Below, one piece after another: positions 1 to 9,179 of a stretch of 57,172 bases of DNA. The notes under the pieces are model-generated. The model was not told the DNA's origin and did no database searches. It saw only the letters and a list, made by a program, of their open reading frames with translations. The stretch is from contig CANEUH010000025.1 in the NCBI GenBank assembly GCA_947441615.1, positions 1-57,172 on the forward strand, in the 5' to 3' direction. The position numbers and the translations under genes were made by a program. Source of the stretch: Bacteriovoracaceae bacterium (GTDB lineage Bacteria; Bdellovibrionota; Bacteriovoracia; Bacteriovoracales; Bacteriovoracaceae). The stretch's first letter is position 1. Every line of letters starts with the position of its first letter.

Positions 1-222
1 ACAACTGGTGGATCAACAACTGGTGGATCAACAACTGGTGGATCAACAACTGGTGGATCAACAACTGGCGGATCAACAACTGGCGGATCAACAACTGGTG
101 AATCAACAACTGGCGGTTCAACAACTGGCGGATCAACAACTGGCGGATCAACAACTGGCGGATCAACAACTGGCGGATCAACAACTGGCGGATCAACAAC
201 TGGCGGATCAACAACTGGTGGA
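1..222 (+). repeat. 15-bp tandem repeat encoding (TTGGS)n stalk
   Basis: Fourteen complete copies plus a partial copy of a 15-bp unit (ACAACTGGYGGATCA) run from the left edge. In the frame of the VWA gene they read Thr-Thr-Gly-Gly-Ser, with one Gly-to-Glu variant (unit 7) and a synonymous GGT/GGC change in the fourth codon position that differs between blocks of copies. The unit is a multiple of three, so copy-number change would lengthen or shorten the protein without breaking the frame. The array continues beyond the left edge, so total copy number is unknown. Confidence 0.95.
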
Positions 223-1101
223 ATGGTTGATTGCTCAATTCCGAATTCTTCCTCACTCTGTGCAGTTGAAACATTTAATCAATCTGCCAATGCGACAAAA
301 AAACTCGACATTGTTTGGATCATCGATAATTCAGGCTCGATGGCCGATGAGCAGGATGCTCTTGGTTCAAACTTTAGCGCCTTTATAGATGAGTTTATTA
401 CTAAAGATGTAGATTTTAAAATGGCGATTACGACCACAGATGTAAGTAGCTCGTATAAAAAAGGAAGAATGGTAAATGGTTCAGATCTAAAACTTACTTC
501 TGCTATGGCAAAACAAAATGAAAATCGGTTTAAAGATGATTTCATGAACCTTGTAAGAGTTGGAACAAACGGTTCTGGTAATGAAAAAGGATTGGAGGCA
601 TCAGAAGGATTCATGCAAAAATATGCTTCTTCATTTTTAAGACAAGATGCTTATTTAGCAGTTGTTATACTTTCTGATGAGGAAGATCAGTCGCCAAATT
701 TAGTCTCTGATTATACAAACTATCTTAAATCTTTTAAAAGTGAAGCAGGACTCGTTAAGTTTTATACGATTGCTGATATTAATATAACAAGTGCAAAATC
801 TTCTGGAATTACAGTGGGGGCAGAGAGATATAAACTCGCTTCTAATCAGACTGCTGGAGTGATTGCAAATATTAGAGATGACTTTTATCAATCATTAACT
901 TCAATGGGGGATTCAATCCTTAATCTTCTTGATTCTTTCGCTCTTGGTTTTGAGCCTGTCTCAGGAAGTTTGAAAGTTTATATAAACGGTGTTCTATCTT
1001 CTGATTATACTTACGACGCTAGTTCGAGATCGATCAAATTTGACCCAAATCACTTACCGACCGTAGGGTCTGTGATTAAAGTTTATTATTTAAAAAAGTA
1101 A
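1..1101 (+). CDS. VWA-domain surface protein with TTGGS stalk, CglB-like (5' partial)
   Basis: The frame is open from the first base, so this is the C-terminal part of a longer protein; the internal ATG at 223 is not a credible start. It reads (TTGGS)14, a short Cys-containing joint, then a von Willebrand factor A domain. The MIDAS motif is visible as DNSGS in IVWIIDNSGSMADE, and a second strand ends VVILSDEEDQS. The C-terminal ~55 residues look like an additional beta domain (GSLKVYINGV). In Myxococcus the VWA lipoprotein CglB is the gliding adhesin, and the downstream genes resemble the Agl/Glt motor, so an adhesin role at the cell surface is inferred. The N-terminus, expected to carry a signal or lipobox, is outside the window. 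The repeat stalk probably extends the binding domain from the envelope. Confidence 0.8.
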   Translation, partial: TTGGSTTGGSTTGGSTTGGSTTGGSTTGGSTTGESTTGGSTTGGSTTGGSTTGGSTTGGSTTGGSTTGGSTTGGMVDCSIPNSSSLCAVETFNQSANATKKLDIVWIIDNSGSMADEQDALGSNFSAFIDEFITKDVDFKMAITTTDVSSSYKKGRMVNGSDLKLTSAMAKQNENRFKDDFMNLVRVGTNGSGNEKGLEASEGFMQKYASSFLRQDAYLAVVILSDEEDQSPNLVSDYTNYLKSFKSEAGLVKFYTIADINITSAKSSGITVGAERYKLASNQTAGVIANIRDDFYQSLTSMGDSILNLLDSFALGFEPVSGSLKVYINGVLSSDYTYDASSRSIKFDPNHLPTVGSVIKVYYLKK

Positions 1102-1116
1102 TTTAAAGAGGGATAT

Positions 1117-1812
1117 ATGCTTAGAATTTGGATTGTTGCAATAGGTATTATCATCTGCAGAGGGACCGCCTTCGCTGGAGAAGAGTCTCTTTATGATTTC
1201 CTTTGGCTAGATCCAGATAAAAAAGTGTATGTCCTTCAAAATAAATTACATAAAAAAGAGCATTCTCTCTATTTTGATGTCGGGTATATATCCAACTTTA
1301 CTTCTAAGTTTCAAGATACCAATGGATTCTCACTCAATGGTGGTTTCTATATTCACGAAGAGTGGGGGCTTGAGATATTTTACAACCAGTATTCCAATTC
1401 AAATAATGATGATTTTAATAATATTAGACTTATCAATCAAGCCGAACCATTTATCAGACGGATGAAATCTTCCTATGGCGCTCTTGCTGTCTGGTCTCCA
1501 TTTTATGGAAAAATTAATACATTTAATCAGATCTTTTATTTTGACTGGTCATTTGCAGCTGGATACGCACAAGTCGTAGCTGATAGTAATATTAAAACTG
1601 TTACCGTAAACAATGCGCCCAACGCTTATAATACAGAGATTTATAATGGGGCGGTTTTAAAAACGAAATTAAAATTTCATCTAAAAGAGAATATTCATCT
1701 TGGCCTTGAATATATGAATACCTATTATATGGCGCCTGGACCACAAAATCCAAACAAAGACAAAATGAGAACAAATACAGATTTGATATTAAGTATCGGC
1801 TTTTCCTATTAA
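1117..1812 (+). CDS. Outer-membrane beta-barrel protein (gliding-locus type)
   Basis: A 231-residue protein with a signal peptide (hydrophobic residues 4-15, cleavage near TAFA-GEE). The rest alternates polar and aromatic/hydrophobic residues and ends LILSIGFSY; the terminal aromatic is typical of outer-membrane barrels. It begins 15 bp after the VWA gene with an AGAGGG ribosome site. Small barrels of this sort (GltA/GltB) accompany Glt machinery in Myxococcus; matching it to a specific Glt protein is not possible by eye. The likely role is an outer-membrane anchor or exit for the neighbouring adhesin. The barrel call is firm in type but not in strand number. Confidence 0.7.
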   Translation: MLRIWIVAIGIIICRGTAFAGEESLYDFLWLDPDKKVYVLQNKLHKKEHSLYFDVGYISNFTSKFQDTNGFSLNGGFYIHEEWGLEIFYNQYSNSNNDDFNNIRLINQAEPFIRRMKSSYGALAVWSPFYGKINTFNQIFYFDWSFAAGYAQVVADSNIKTVTVNNAPNAYNTEIYNGAVLKTKLKFHLKENIHLGLEYMNTYYMAPGPQNPNKDKMRTNTDLILSIGFSY

Positions 1813-1821
1813 AGGTTTCTT

Positions 1822-3213
1822 ATGAAGATTATTTTTTATATTTTATTTTTTTTGAATTCAATTCCTTCATTTGCTGAAGAGAAAAAATCTTTCTCTTCAG
1901 CACTTGAAGATAAAAAGTATTACTTTTCAGCTTTGAATGAGTTTTTTATTGAAACGTATAATCGTGAAATTCTTAATAGCGATTTAAAGAAACTAGAGTC
2001 CCTTCTCTTTTATACAGGGATTGAACTTCTTGAGGATTACGATTCTGAGCTGCTATTAAAGTATCCAACATCGAGTACGAGATTTATACTTGGAAGAAAA
2101 GCTTTCCAGGAAAAGAAATTTAAGCTTTCCTTAGATCATTTCTCTAAAATTCATCCCAGTCATCGCTATTATCCGGAGGGTAAGTTATTAGAGGCGCAGG
2201 TCTTTAATGCTCAGAATAAACTCAAAGAAAGAGGGGATTCATATCTTGAGTGCCAAGTTTCTGCGGAAAAAAATGAATCCAATGCTCAGAACGAAAAAAT
2301 AAAAAGATATTATCGAATGGTCTTTGAAATTTGCTTGGTTAATAAAGCTCGTCATCACTTTAAGATGGAAGAGTACAAACAGGCGTTAATTGCTTATGAT
2401 CGAATTCCGAAGAAATCTTATAAGTGGCCTTATCTTTTACTTGAGAAGGCTTGGGTTTATTATCAAATGGGTGATTACAATAGGACATTGGGTCTATTGA
2501 CCACTTATAAATCACCTCTTCTTGATACATATTTTTTCCCGGAAGCTGAATACTTAGCAGCTCTTACTTATTTCAAACTTTGCCTCTATGAGGATAGTCT
2601 TATTATTGTAAATCAGTTTTATCAGTTTTATCGGCCTAGGTTCCAGTCATTGGATCAAATTTTAAAAAAGAATAGATCGTCTCAGAATTATTTCTTTAAT
2701 ATTATGTTTCGTCCTGATGAAGAGTTGATTAAAGAGGGCGAATTTGTAGACCAAATCCTAACTCGAATGAAAAAACAAACTAGATTCAGTTTGGATTTCA
2801 ACGCCATCTTTAAAATTGAGCAAGAGATAAAAAGAATTGAACAGAATGAAAAAGGCGTTATCAAGGATAAACTGTTACCACACCTGAAAGAAGTAAAAGA
2901 GAACCTCATTACTAAAATTAACTACAATGCAAAGACTGATATTTTTCAATTTCTTGATTCGATTCCATTTATTTCTCAGGAGCTATTTAAATTAAATTTA
3001 GAAATCATTTCTAGAAAAAAAGATCTCGTTTATTTTAACAAGCGTCTTATCGCGGATAGAAGCCGAGGAGATTATTCAAATATTAAAAGATCTAGGTTTG
3101 AATATTTTTGGAAGTTTGATGGTTCTTTCTGGGCCGATGAATTAGGTGATTATTCAATGGGACTTAAGTCTAATTGCCAAACAATCAGAAATGAAAAAGT
3201 TGAAGAGGAGTAA
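1822..3213 (+). CDS. Periplasmic TPR-like repeat protein
   Basis: 463 residues with a signal peptide ending near IPSFA-EEKK. The body is alpha-helical with TPR-like pairs (for example ALIAYDRIPKKSY, YLLLEKAWVYYQMGDYNRTLGLL, AEYLAALTYFKLCLYEDSLI), followed by a charged, coiled-coil-prone stretch around residues 310-360. It starts 9 bp after the barrel gene. TPR scaffolds such as GltE and GltD are periplasmic parts of the Glt complex, and this protein probably fills a similar scaffold role. The start fits the signal peptide. Function beyond protein-protein scaffolding is inference from context. Confidence 0.65.
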   Translation: MKIIFYILFFLNSIPSFAEEKKSFSSALEDKKYYFSALNEFFIETYNREILNSDLKKLESLLFYTGIELLEDYDSELLLKYPTSSTRFILGRKAFQEKKFKLSLDHFSKIHPSHRYYPEGKLLEAQVFNAQNKLKERGDSYLECQVSAEKNESNAQNEKIKRYYRMVFEICLVNKARHHFKMEEYKQALIAYDRIPKKSYKWPYLLLEKAWVYYQMGDYNRTLGLLTTYKSPLLDTYFFPEAEYLAALTYFKLCLYEDSLIIVNQFYQFYRPRFQSLDQILKKNRSSQNYFFNIMFRPDEELIKEGEFVDQILTRMKKQTRFSLDFNAIFKIEQEIKRIEQNEKGVIKDKLLPHLKEVKENLITKINYNAKTDIFQFLDSIPFISQELFKLNLEIISRKKDLVYFNKRLIADRSRGDYSNIKRSRFEYFWKFDGSFWADELGDYSMGLKSNCQTIRNEKVEEE

Positions 3214-3216
3214 TTC

Positions 3217-3465
3217 ATGAGATTCTTTTTTTATATTTTGGGTTTTTATATGATGTCTCTTGCCTATGGTGATGAACAAAAAGTTATCTACCAATATAAA
3301 AAATACGAAAAATTTGATCTTGGAAATTTAGAAGTTAAAGGGCAACTGATTGCTCCTGGAGATATTTCCGTTCGTGAAAGAGAGAGAAAAAGGTTTGAAA
3401 TGGACCTCTTTAATAGAGACAATTTTGACTCTTTTATTGCTAAGGATGTTGAGTCTTTACGCTAA
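3217..3465 (+). CDS. Small exported protein of the gliding locus
   Basis: 82 residues: a signal peptide (MRFFFYILGFYMMSLAYG-DEQ) and a short charged mature chain containing EVKGQLIAPGDISVRERERK. The start is 3 bp after the previous stop, so it is translated with the upstream TPR gene. I do not recognise a named family. The short conserved-looking VKGxxxAPGD segment and fixed position before the channel genes suggest a small periplasmic component of the machine. It is the last gene before a 388-bp gap that probably separates two transcription units of the locus. Confidence 0.6.
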   Translation: MRFFFYILGFYMMSLAYGDEQKVIYQYKKYEKFDLGNLEVKGQLIAPGDISVRERERKRFEMDLFNRDNFDSFIAKDVESLR

Positions 3466-3853
3466 TCTATTCAGGTACTTAGCGCGACAATTTAGCCCAC
3501 TTTCTGAGTCGGTATGAGTTTAGTGTTGCAACTAAAATTGGGCACCGACCTTTTAAATTATGTGAACATTTGAAATTTACAATTTTACTTACTTGAGCAG
3601 TTGAGTTTTGTTTTAAGGAGTGTAGAATTCGTTTTAATAAGTTCTTTTAGATTCTTCTGTTGGACGTTATCTCAAGTTGCACGTTTGTTGATGTCTGGAA
3701 TCTAGAGAAATTAAAGACTCTTCGAGTCTGTTCTGGAAAAAAATGAAATTCTTTTCAATCGCAATCAATGTTCTAAAAAACGAATGTTGTTCTTCATTTA
3801 CCCAATCTTATATTTCTCAAACCAAAAACGGATCTTTTTAAGGGGGATGGCTT
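3466..3853. other. 388-bp non-coding gap splitting the gliding locus
   Basis: No credible gene was found. It contains competing inverted repeats: CAATTTAG at 3488-3495 can pair with CTAAAATTG at 3532-3540 (one bulge), while TTTAGT at 3519-3524 pairs with ACTAAA at 3531-3536. A small perfect hairpin AGACTC-TTC-GAGTCT lies at 3715-3729. None is followed by a clear T-run, so they are not convincing terminators. A promoter candidate lies near the right end. Confidence 0.6.
3787..3814 (+). promoter_or_regulatory. Candidate promoter for the channel operon
   Basis: TTGTTC (3787-3792), 16-bp spacer, TATATT (3809-3814), 39 bp before the TolQ-type gene, whose own ribosome site is AAGGGGG. The match is moderate and AT-richness makes chance matches common. 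Confidence 0.35.
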
Positions 3854-4540
3854 ATGGAAGAAGTCGTATCAAATCCAATTGTACAAGAAAACATTATTCA
3901 GTGGGCAGCTAGATTCATGACTGAAGGTGGTATCTTCATGTGGATCATTGCAGTTGTCTGGTGTGCCGGTGTCGCAATCGCTATGGAAAGGATTAAATCA
4001 TATTTCAAGTTTGACATCGATGGAACGAGTCTTATGGGTAACATCAAGAAGAATGTTATCGGTAATCAAGTGCAGGATGCTATTCAAACTTGTACAGAAT
4101 CCAGTGCCCTTCTCCCATTCGTCATGAAGAACGGATTAAAAAGGGCAAATCAATCTAAAGAGCAAATTCAGGATGCCCTGGAAGCAAGTATCCTGGAAGC
4201 AGTTCCAAAGATTGAAAAACGTCTCTCTTATCTCGCTCTCGCCGCAAATCTTTCAACACTCTTAGGACTTCTAGGCACTATTCAAGGCCTTATTCAGTCC
4301 TTTGCAGCAGTTGCTCAGGCGGAGGCCTCTCAAAAAGCACAGCTACTTGCAGAAGGTATTGCAGTAGCTATGAACACGACGGCCCTCGGACTTGTTTCGG
4401 CAATCTCTCTGATGGTTATTCATTCTTTCTTGATGGCAAGAGGAGAAAAAATGATTCAAGAGATTGAAGAAAATTCAGTCAAACTTCTAGACCTTTTGGC
4501 AACTAAGAAAGGTTCAAGCTCAATGGATAGAGCAGCTTAA
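3854..4540 (+). CDS. MotA/TolQ/ExbB-type proton channel subunit (AglR-like)
   Basis: 228 residues with three membrane segments (about 27-44, 122-150 and 165-192). The family signature is seen in AANLSTLLGLLGTIQGLIQSF and IAVAMNTTALGLVSAISL. Such proteins form the five-subunit inner-membrane channel that converts proton flow into mechanical work with ExbD/TolR partners. It is directly followed by two ExbD/TolR genes, the same arrangement as AglR-AglQ-AglS, the motor for Myxococcus gliding. The start has a strong AAGGGGG site. An ordinary TolQR or ExbBD function is the alternative, but the TPR and FHA neighbours favour an Agl-type motor. Confidence 0.85.
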   Translation: MEEVVSNPIVQENIIQWAARFMTEGGIFMWIIAVVWCAGVAIAMERIKSYFKFDIDGTSLMGNIKKNVIGNQVQDAIQTCTESSALLPFVMKNGLKRANQSKEQIQDALEASILEAVPKIEKRLSYLALAANLSTLLGLLGTIQGLIQSFAAVAQAEASQKAQLLAEGIAVAMNTTALGLVSAISLMVIHSFLMARGEKMIQEIEENSVKLLDLLATKKGSSSMDRAA

Positions 4541-4554
4541 TTAAGGAATTATTT

Positions 4555-5016
4555 ATGAAAGTCGGGCATAAAATGAAAAAACCTGAAAAACTGAACTTGG
4601 TTCCAATCCTGGATTCAGTATTTATCTTCATCTTCTTCTTGCTGATGTCAGCACAGTTTGTAGATGTTTATGAAATAGGTTCATCTGTTCCGATGATGAA
4701 AGAGGCCAAAAACGAGAAACAGGAGAAGGATCCCCTGAATCTCACGCTAGAGGTAAGTAAAACTCAGATTGTAGTAAAGACAGGTCTTCGTTCACCTCGC
4801 TCAAGGACTTTTGCATCTGAGCAAAAGAAAGAGATAAGGGATTATCTTACTGAGCTCAAAAGGCAGCATCCAAAGGAAAATACGATGATCCTTAAAGCTG
4901 ATCCGAAGATCTCTTTCCAAAATCTGGTTACAGTCATCGATACTACTCAGAAAGAGAAAGGCAGCAAGGAAGAGCTTTTCTCTCAAATCGTTTTTGATAA
5001 TAACGGAGTGAAGTAA
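4555..5016 (+). CDS. ExbD/TolR-family motor partner 1 (AglQ/AglS-like)
   Basis: 153 residues with one N-terminal membrane segment (about 18-36, VPILDSVFIFIFFLLMS) and a periplasmic domain. The channel aspartate of the family is Asp20 in PILDSV. A second Met at residue 7 (MKKPEKL) is an alternative start that would still keep the whole membrane segment; the AAGGAAT site sits closer to the upstream ATG. With the preceding TolQ-type protein it should form part of the proton-driven stator. It is followed after 1 bp by a second, diverged ExbD-type gene, so the motor probably has two non-identical partners. Confidence 0.82.
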   Translation: MKVGHKMKKPEKLNLVPILDSVFIFIFFLLMSAQFVDVYEIGSSVPMMKEAKNEKQEKDPLNLTLEVSKTQIVVKTGLRSPRSRTFASEQKKEIRDYLTELKRQHPKENTMILKADPKISFQNLVTVIDTTQKEKGSKEELFSQIVFDNNGVK

Positions 5017-5017
5017 T

Positions 5018-5494
5018 ATGAAGAAGCGATTTGCTAGAAGAAAAAATAGGGAGGCAATTGATGTAGATATTACATCTCTCCTAGATATCCTTACTATTCT
5101 TTTAGTGTTCTTATTAAAAAGTTATAACGCCTCAGATTTAAAATTGGATCTTCAAAGAAATCTTGAGATGGCCGATTCTGATGCCAGGGCAATGACTCGG
5201 TATGCACCAGTTGTTCAGGTAAACAAAGAAGCAAAGGTTTATTTGAATAACAAAGAAATTGGCAGACTTCCCGCCTCTGGTGAAATGGCAGTATTAACTG
5301 AAGCATTGAAAAAAGCAAAAAAAGGGATCGTTGATGATAACCAAAAGAAACCGGCCAACCAGCAAACAAATATAGATCTTGTAAACCTGGTTTTCGATAA
5401 AGAAATGGACTACGAAATAGTTCAAAGAGTTATGCATGATTCAGCTCTTGCTGGATACTCCCAGTTTAAGTTTATTGTAAAAGGGAATTATTAA
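5018..5494 (+). CDS. ExbD/TolR-family motor partner 2 (AglS/AglQ-like)
   Basis: 158 residues. The N-terminus is basic (KKRFARRKNR), followed by the family motif DVDITSLLDILTILLVFLL with the channel aspartate at Asp23, one membrane helix and a periplasmic domain of about 120 residues. It begins 1 bp after the previous stop and ends 1 bp before the next start, so translation is likely coupled. Two different ExbD-type subunits per TolQ-type channel match the AglRQS arrangement. The periplasmic tail lacks any added domain. Confidence 0.85.
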   Translation: MKKRFARRKNREAIDVDITSLLDILTILLVFLLKSYNASDLKLDLQRNLEMADSDARAMTRYAPVVQVNKEAKVYLNNKEIGRLPASGEMAVLTEALKKAKKGIVDDNQKKPANQQTNIDLVNLVFDKEMDYEIVQRVMHDSALAGYSQFKFIVKGNY

Positions 5495-5495
5495 G

Positions 5496-8363
5496 ATGAA
5501 GTTATTCTGTCTTTTTTTCTTTATTTATCAATTGGCAACTGCTTCTACTGAGAAGAAAGAAAGCCGTTGGCATAAATTAATGCTTTTGGTTAATCAGGAG
5601 ATGAAAATACTTGAAAGTGCAAAAAGAAAGGGAGTTGAAATAAAATATAGAATGCTCGAACTTCACTCTGAAAAGTTGAAATTAATCCACGAAAAAAACA
5701 ACAAAGAATTCCTGGAGTCTAGTAGAGTCACTGGTACATCACAAAATAAAGAAACTTTTTTCTCTGAAACAAGAAATTATTATAATTTAACAAAAGAATT
5801 TGGAAATAAAATCTTAAAAGAAGAAGTTAAAAACGGCCGAAAGGCGGAAATACTATATGCCCTCGCACTTAATTCGAGAGACTACGGTCGTGATAATATT
5901 ACTGAAAAATATCTTCTTGAAGTCCTATCATTAATAAATAATTCAAAAAATTCATTAAAGCATCATGCTGAAACAGCTCTTGCTGATTTTTATTATAACG
6001 AAAAAAAATTTCCTGAAGCAATTGAATTATATAAGAGTGTCATTAAAAATACTGAAGATGACTGGATGACTAAGCATTTATTCAATTTGTCTTGGTGCTA
6101 TTTAAAAAATAGAGAATTTGATAAAGCAATAGAGACAATAAAACTTTCTTATTTTGAATCAAAAGATCCTGCTTATATAAATGTTAAGGATCAAGCGCTC
6201 GAAAATATAGGATCATTTTATGTCTATGCAGGAAGGCCATTAGACGGTTTAGCTTTTTACATAGAGAATGAAAAAAATCCACTTCCGTATTTATTACCTA
6301 TGGCGCTTAAAGCATCAGATAAAGGTCACGAAAAAGAAACAAGAAGAATTCTTGATGCTGCTAGAGAAATGATCAATAAAAAAGAACTACACCAGCATCA
6401 AGAAGAGTTACTTCATACTTACCTTGATTTTTATCGTCATTACAATCGTTTTGTAGACCATGAGTTAATCTCTAAAGAACTCGTTTCTTATTATAAACTA
6501 GCAGAAGCAAAAAGAGAGGATTCAAAAAGATCGAAATTGGCCATTGATTTTAAAGATGATGCTATCGAAAAAATTCGAACAACAGCTGGTTTCCTCCAAG
6601 TTAAACTATCTAAGGATATTAAAAAAGATGATTCTCAGTTTGATGCAGAAGAACTCAGAATTGTGCTTGATTACTTTGATCATCTTATTCAATTAGATAA
6701 AAAAAGAAAGCCGGAGTATCTCTATTTCAGAGCAGAAACATATTATTCTGTTAACAATTTTAACCTTGCAGCAAAAAGTTATGTTGAGGCGGTTAATGAT
6801 TCAAAACAAGCTAAGGATATAGCCCTATTAAGAAAATCGTTAAATTCTCTATTATCATTAACTGGTCAAGAAGTTTTAAACAAAGAAGATAATAAGAAAT
6901 ATCTAGTCTTCACTTATTCTGAACATATAAAAAATTGGCCGAGAGATGAAAAGTCTCTTGCGATCTATCCAAAACTTATTGAAATCTATCTTGAAAGTAC
7001 GAATGACACTAAAGCTTCTGAGGTTATCTCTTTTTACAATAAATCATTCCCAGAAAATATTAAAGACCAGCAAGTTTTCATGACCAAAGTTCTGGATCAG
7101 CTGATTGATAAGAAAAACACCATCAAACTTAATCAATGGATCACAGTTTTTAAAAATGGTTTTTTGTCATTTCCTAAAGAAACGATAGAGAAAACAGAAA
7201 TAGTCCTGGGAAATCTACTTTTTATGGAATATCAGGATTTGGCAAAAAATGGTCAAAAATTAAAAGCTGCAAAGGGGTTTGAAGGTTTATATTTCCATAA
7301 ACTTTACCCGGATAAAGTAAAGTCACAAGCAGCATTCTTTGCCTCAATGGCGTATTTAGAGTTAGGAGAAACAAAAGATTTTTATATTTGGCAATTGAAT
7401 TCACATTCAAAGATGGCCGAAACCGAAAGATTAGAAAGAAGAAAAGAGCAACTCGCTATGATTGAGCGCACGTATCGTTTACAAGATTTTACGACTTCTT
7501 ACAAATTGTCAGAGTTTTTGCTTAAACAATTTTGTTCAATTAAAGATGAAATTCAGGATCGTTTTTTTGAAGTTGCCATCATGACTTCTCTTGTGGAGGA
7601 GAATGTTTCAGACTCGGAGAGGATCGTAAAAGAAAATTCTTCTTGCCTCAAAAATGGAGGGTTATCTCTAATCAGTCTTTCTCAAATTTATCATTTTTAT
7701 GAGAAAAAAGGTGACTACTACAAATTAAGATCATTTGTTAAGCGAAACTCTGTTGAGCCTTTTTTAACTCAATTTAGATATAGTATCCAAAAAATGTTCT
7801 GGGAAAAGAGTGATTTAAATATAAAGGAAAGTATTAAGAGCGATCTTTTGCTTACAAAAAATGATGAATCTCTCAAGTGGCTCAAAGAGATAGACCTTTT
7901 TCAAAAGGCTCAAAAGGATCTTGATGTTTTGAAAGAGGTTAAAATTTGGGAAAAACCAATTTTTGATCCTGAAGCGTTCAATCGTTCATTAGAAGATTAT
8001 CTTGTTCAAGTACAAAATTTTAAACAGAATTATGACATTATTTTAAATAGCGACCAAACTGATTTAGCTATTCTCACTTCTAAAATTTTTATTGTTCTTT
8101 TTGATCATGTAGGTCTCACCATTCAGTCCTTATCTCCCAAAGGAATGACAAAAGAGGTGTCTGAATCGTTTAAGCTTGCGATGAAAGATGTATCGAGACA
8201 ATTTACTCAAGCATCTCAGCTTTATTCAGCTAATTTAATGAAAGTACTTGGAGAAAAAGAGATACTTTCTCGCGGAGGTCGATTTATTTCTTCTATAAAT
8301 GGAATTGAAAATCCTGTTTTCTCATTTAGTACAGGCCTAATCATGGATAAGACTAGGGAATAA
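5496..8363 (+). CDS. Large periplasmic TPR protein of the motor locus
   Basis: 955 residues with a signal peptide (MKLFCLFFFIYQLATAS). The chain is a long run of helical repeats; TPR-like pairs are clear at ALADFYYNEKKFPEAIELY, KHLFNLSWCYLKNREFDKAIE and YLYFRAETYYSVNNFNLAAKSYVEA. Between repeats it is rich in Lys, Glu and Asn. It starts 1 bp after the second ExbD gene and stops 2 bp before the next gene. By position and composition it resembles the large TPR proteins of the Glt periplasmic complex (GltD/GltE type), linking motor and outer-membrane parts; that assignment is inference. Confidence 0.7.
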   Translation: MKLFCLFFFIYQLATASTEKKESRWHKLMLLVNQEMKILESAKRKGVEIKYRMLELHSEKLKLIHEKNNKEFLESSRVTGTSQNKETFFSETRNYYNLTKEFGNKILKEEVKNGRKAEILYALALNSRDYGRDNITEKYLLEVLSLINNSKNSLKHHAETALADFYYNEKKFPEAIELYKSVIKNTEDDWMTKHLFNLSWCYLKNREFDKAIETIKLSYFESKDPAYINVKDQALENIGSFYVYAGRPLDGLAFYIENEKNPLPYLLPMALKASDKGHEKETRRILDAAREMINKKELHQHQEELLHTYLDFYRHYNRFVDHELISKELVSYYKLAEAKREDSKRSKLAIDFKDDAIEKIRTTAGFLQVKLSKDIKKDDSQFDAEELRIVLDYFDHLIQLDKKRKPEYLYFRAETYYSVNNFNLAAKSYVEAVNDSKQAKDIALLRKSLNSLLSLTGQEVLNKEDNKKYLVFTYSEHIKNWPRDEKSLAIYPKLIEIYLESTNDTKASEVISFYNKSFPENIKDQQVFMTKVLDQLIDKKNTIKLNQWITVFKNGFLSFPKETIEKTEIVLGNLLFMEYQDLAKNGQKLKAAKGFEGLYFHKLYPDKVKSQAAFFASMAYLELGETKDFYIWQLNSHSKMAETERLERRKEQLAMIERTYRLQDFTTSYKLSEFLLKQFCSIKDEIQDRFFEVAIMTSLVEENVSDSERIVKENSSCLKNGGLSLISLSQIYHFYEKKGDYYKLRSFVKRNSVEPFLTQFRYSIQKMFWEKSDLNIKESIKSDLLLTKNDESLKWLKEIDLFQKAQKDLDVLKEVKIWEKPIFDPEAFNRSLEDYLVQVQNFKQNYDIILNSDQTDLAILTSKIFIVLFDHVGLTIQSLSPKGMTKEVSESFKLAMKDVSRQFTQASQLYSANLMKVLGEKEILSRGGRFISSINGIENPVFSFSTGLIMDKTRE

Positions 8364-8365
8364 TT

Positions 8366-9178
8366 ATGAAAATCTTAATTTTGTTATTTTTTGTAGTTTC
8401 TTGCTCTTCTTCAAGAATTGAAAGAAAAATCGAAGACATTACCTGGGACACTCTTGCAGATGAAACTTATTTAAGATGGGGTGAAGAGCGTCTCAATAAA
8501 CACGCTAATCCAAATCATAAAGTTGTTCAATGCCATCAGGGCGAGGTTAAGCAAACCTTAAATCAATTTCGTACTAGCTTTACAGCAAAAGAAAATGATC
8601 AATATTACTGGTTACATTTAGGAAATTGCTACTTTCTAAACGATTCTTGGTTAAAGGCAGAGTTTTACTACCGTCTTTTTTTGGAGGAAAATAAGGCTCC
8701 AACCTTGAAATCGGTGGCCCTTAATAATCTTGGGCTTATTTATCTTAAATATGAACAATGGGAGAAGGCAAAGACTTATCTCCAACAGTCATCGCTCTTG
8801 GCGCCACGATTCAAAGTACCAAAATTTAATTTGGCACAGGTTTACTTGCAATTTGGTCATCATGATAAAGCGATAGAGATTTTAACTAGCAATACCTTTA
8901 ATGGTGATAAGGATATTGATGTCTACTTTTCTTTAGCTAATGCCTATCTTTTTAAAGGGGATATAGCTAAATCGAAGTATTATTTTTCATTAATTCCTTC
9001 GGAGCAATTTTCAAGAGAAGATATTGCTGCAACTTATGCCCTTTTTCTTTTGAAATTAGGCTATAATAAAGAAGCTTTTTCTATCATGGATAGAAGAGAT
9101 CGTTCAAATGTACTTGAGGTTACTGCTATTTCTCAGAAAATTGAAAAGTTACTCCTTCAAAGAATGAAAGAGGAATAA
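8366..9178 (+). CDS. TPR lipoprotein of the motor locus
   Basis: 270 residues with a lipoprotein signal (MKILILLFFVVSC-SSS; lipobox VVSC, lipid-bearing Cys13). TPR pairs follow: YYWLHLGNCYFLNDSWLKAEFYY, ALNNLGLIYLKYEQWEKAKTYL, KFNLAQVYLQFGHHDKAIEIL and DVYFSLANAYLFKGDIAKSKYYF. It is probably anchored to the outer membrane facing the periplasm, giving the complex an attachment to that membrane. It lies 2 bp after the large TPR gene and 1 bp before the FHA gene, so it belongs to the same transcript. Confidence 0.8.
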   Translation: MKILILLFFVVSCSSSRIERKIEDITWDTLADETYLRWGEERLNKHANPNHKVVQCHQGEVKQTLNQFRTSFTAKENDQYYWLHLGNCYFLNDSWLKAEFYYRLFLEENKAPTLKSVALNNLGLIYLKYEQWEKAKTYLQQSSLLAPRFKVPKFNLAQVYLQFGHHDKAIEILTSNTFNGDKDIDVYFSLANAYLFKGDIAKSKYYFSLIPSEQFSREDIAATYALFLLKLGYNKEAFSIMDRRDRSNVLEVTAISQKIEKLLLQRMKEE

Positions 9179-9179
9179 T

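Noticed and set aside
1..222. CRISPR-like array
   Set aside because: Contiguous 15-bp units without spacers, in frame with a coding region.
8..388. 126-codon plus-strand frame across the repeats
   Set aside because: It reads the repeat as DQQLV units but is out of frame with the VWA domain; synonymous variation fits the TTGGS frame instead.
3715..3729. Terminator in the gap of the gliding locus
   Set aside because: Six-bp stem with no T-run after it.
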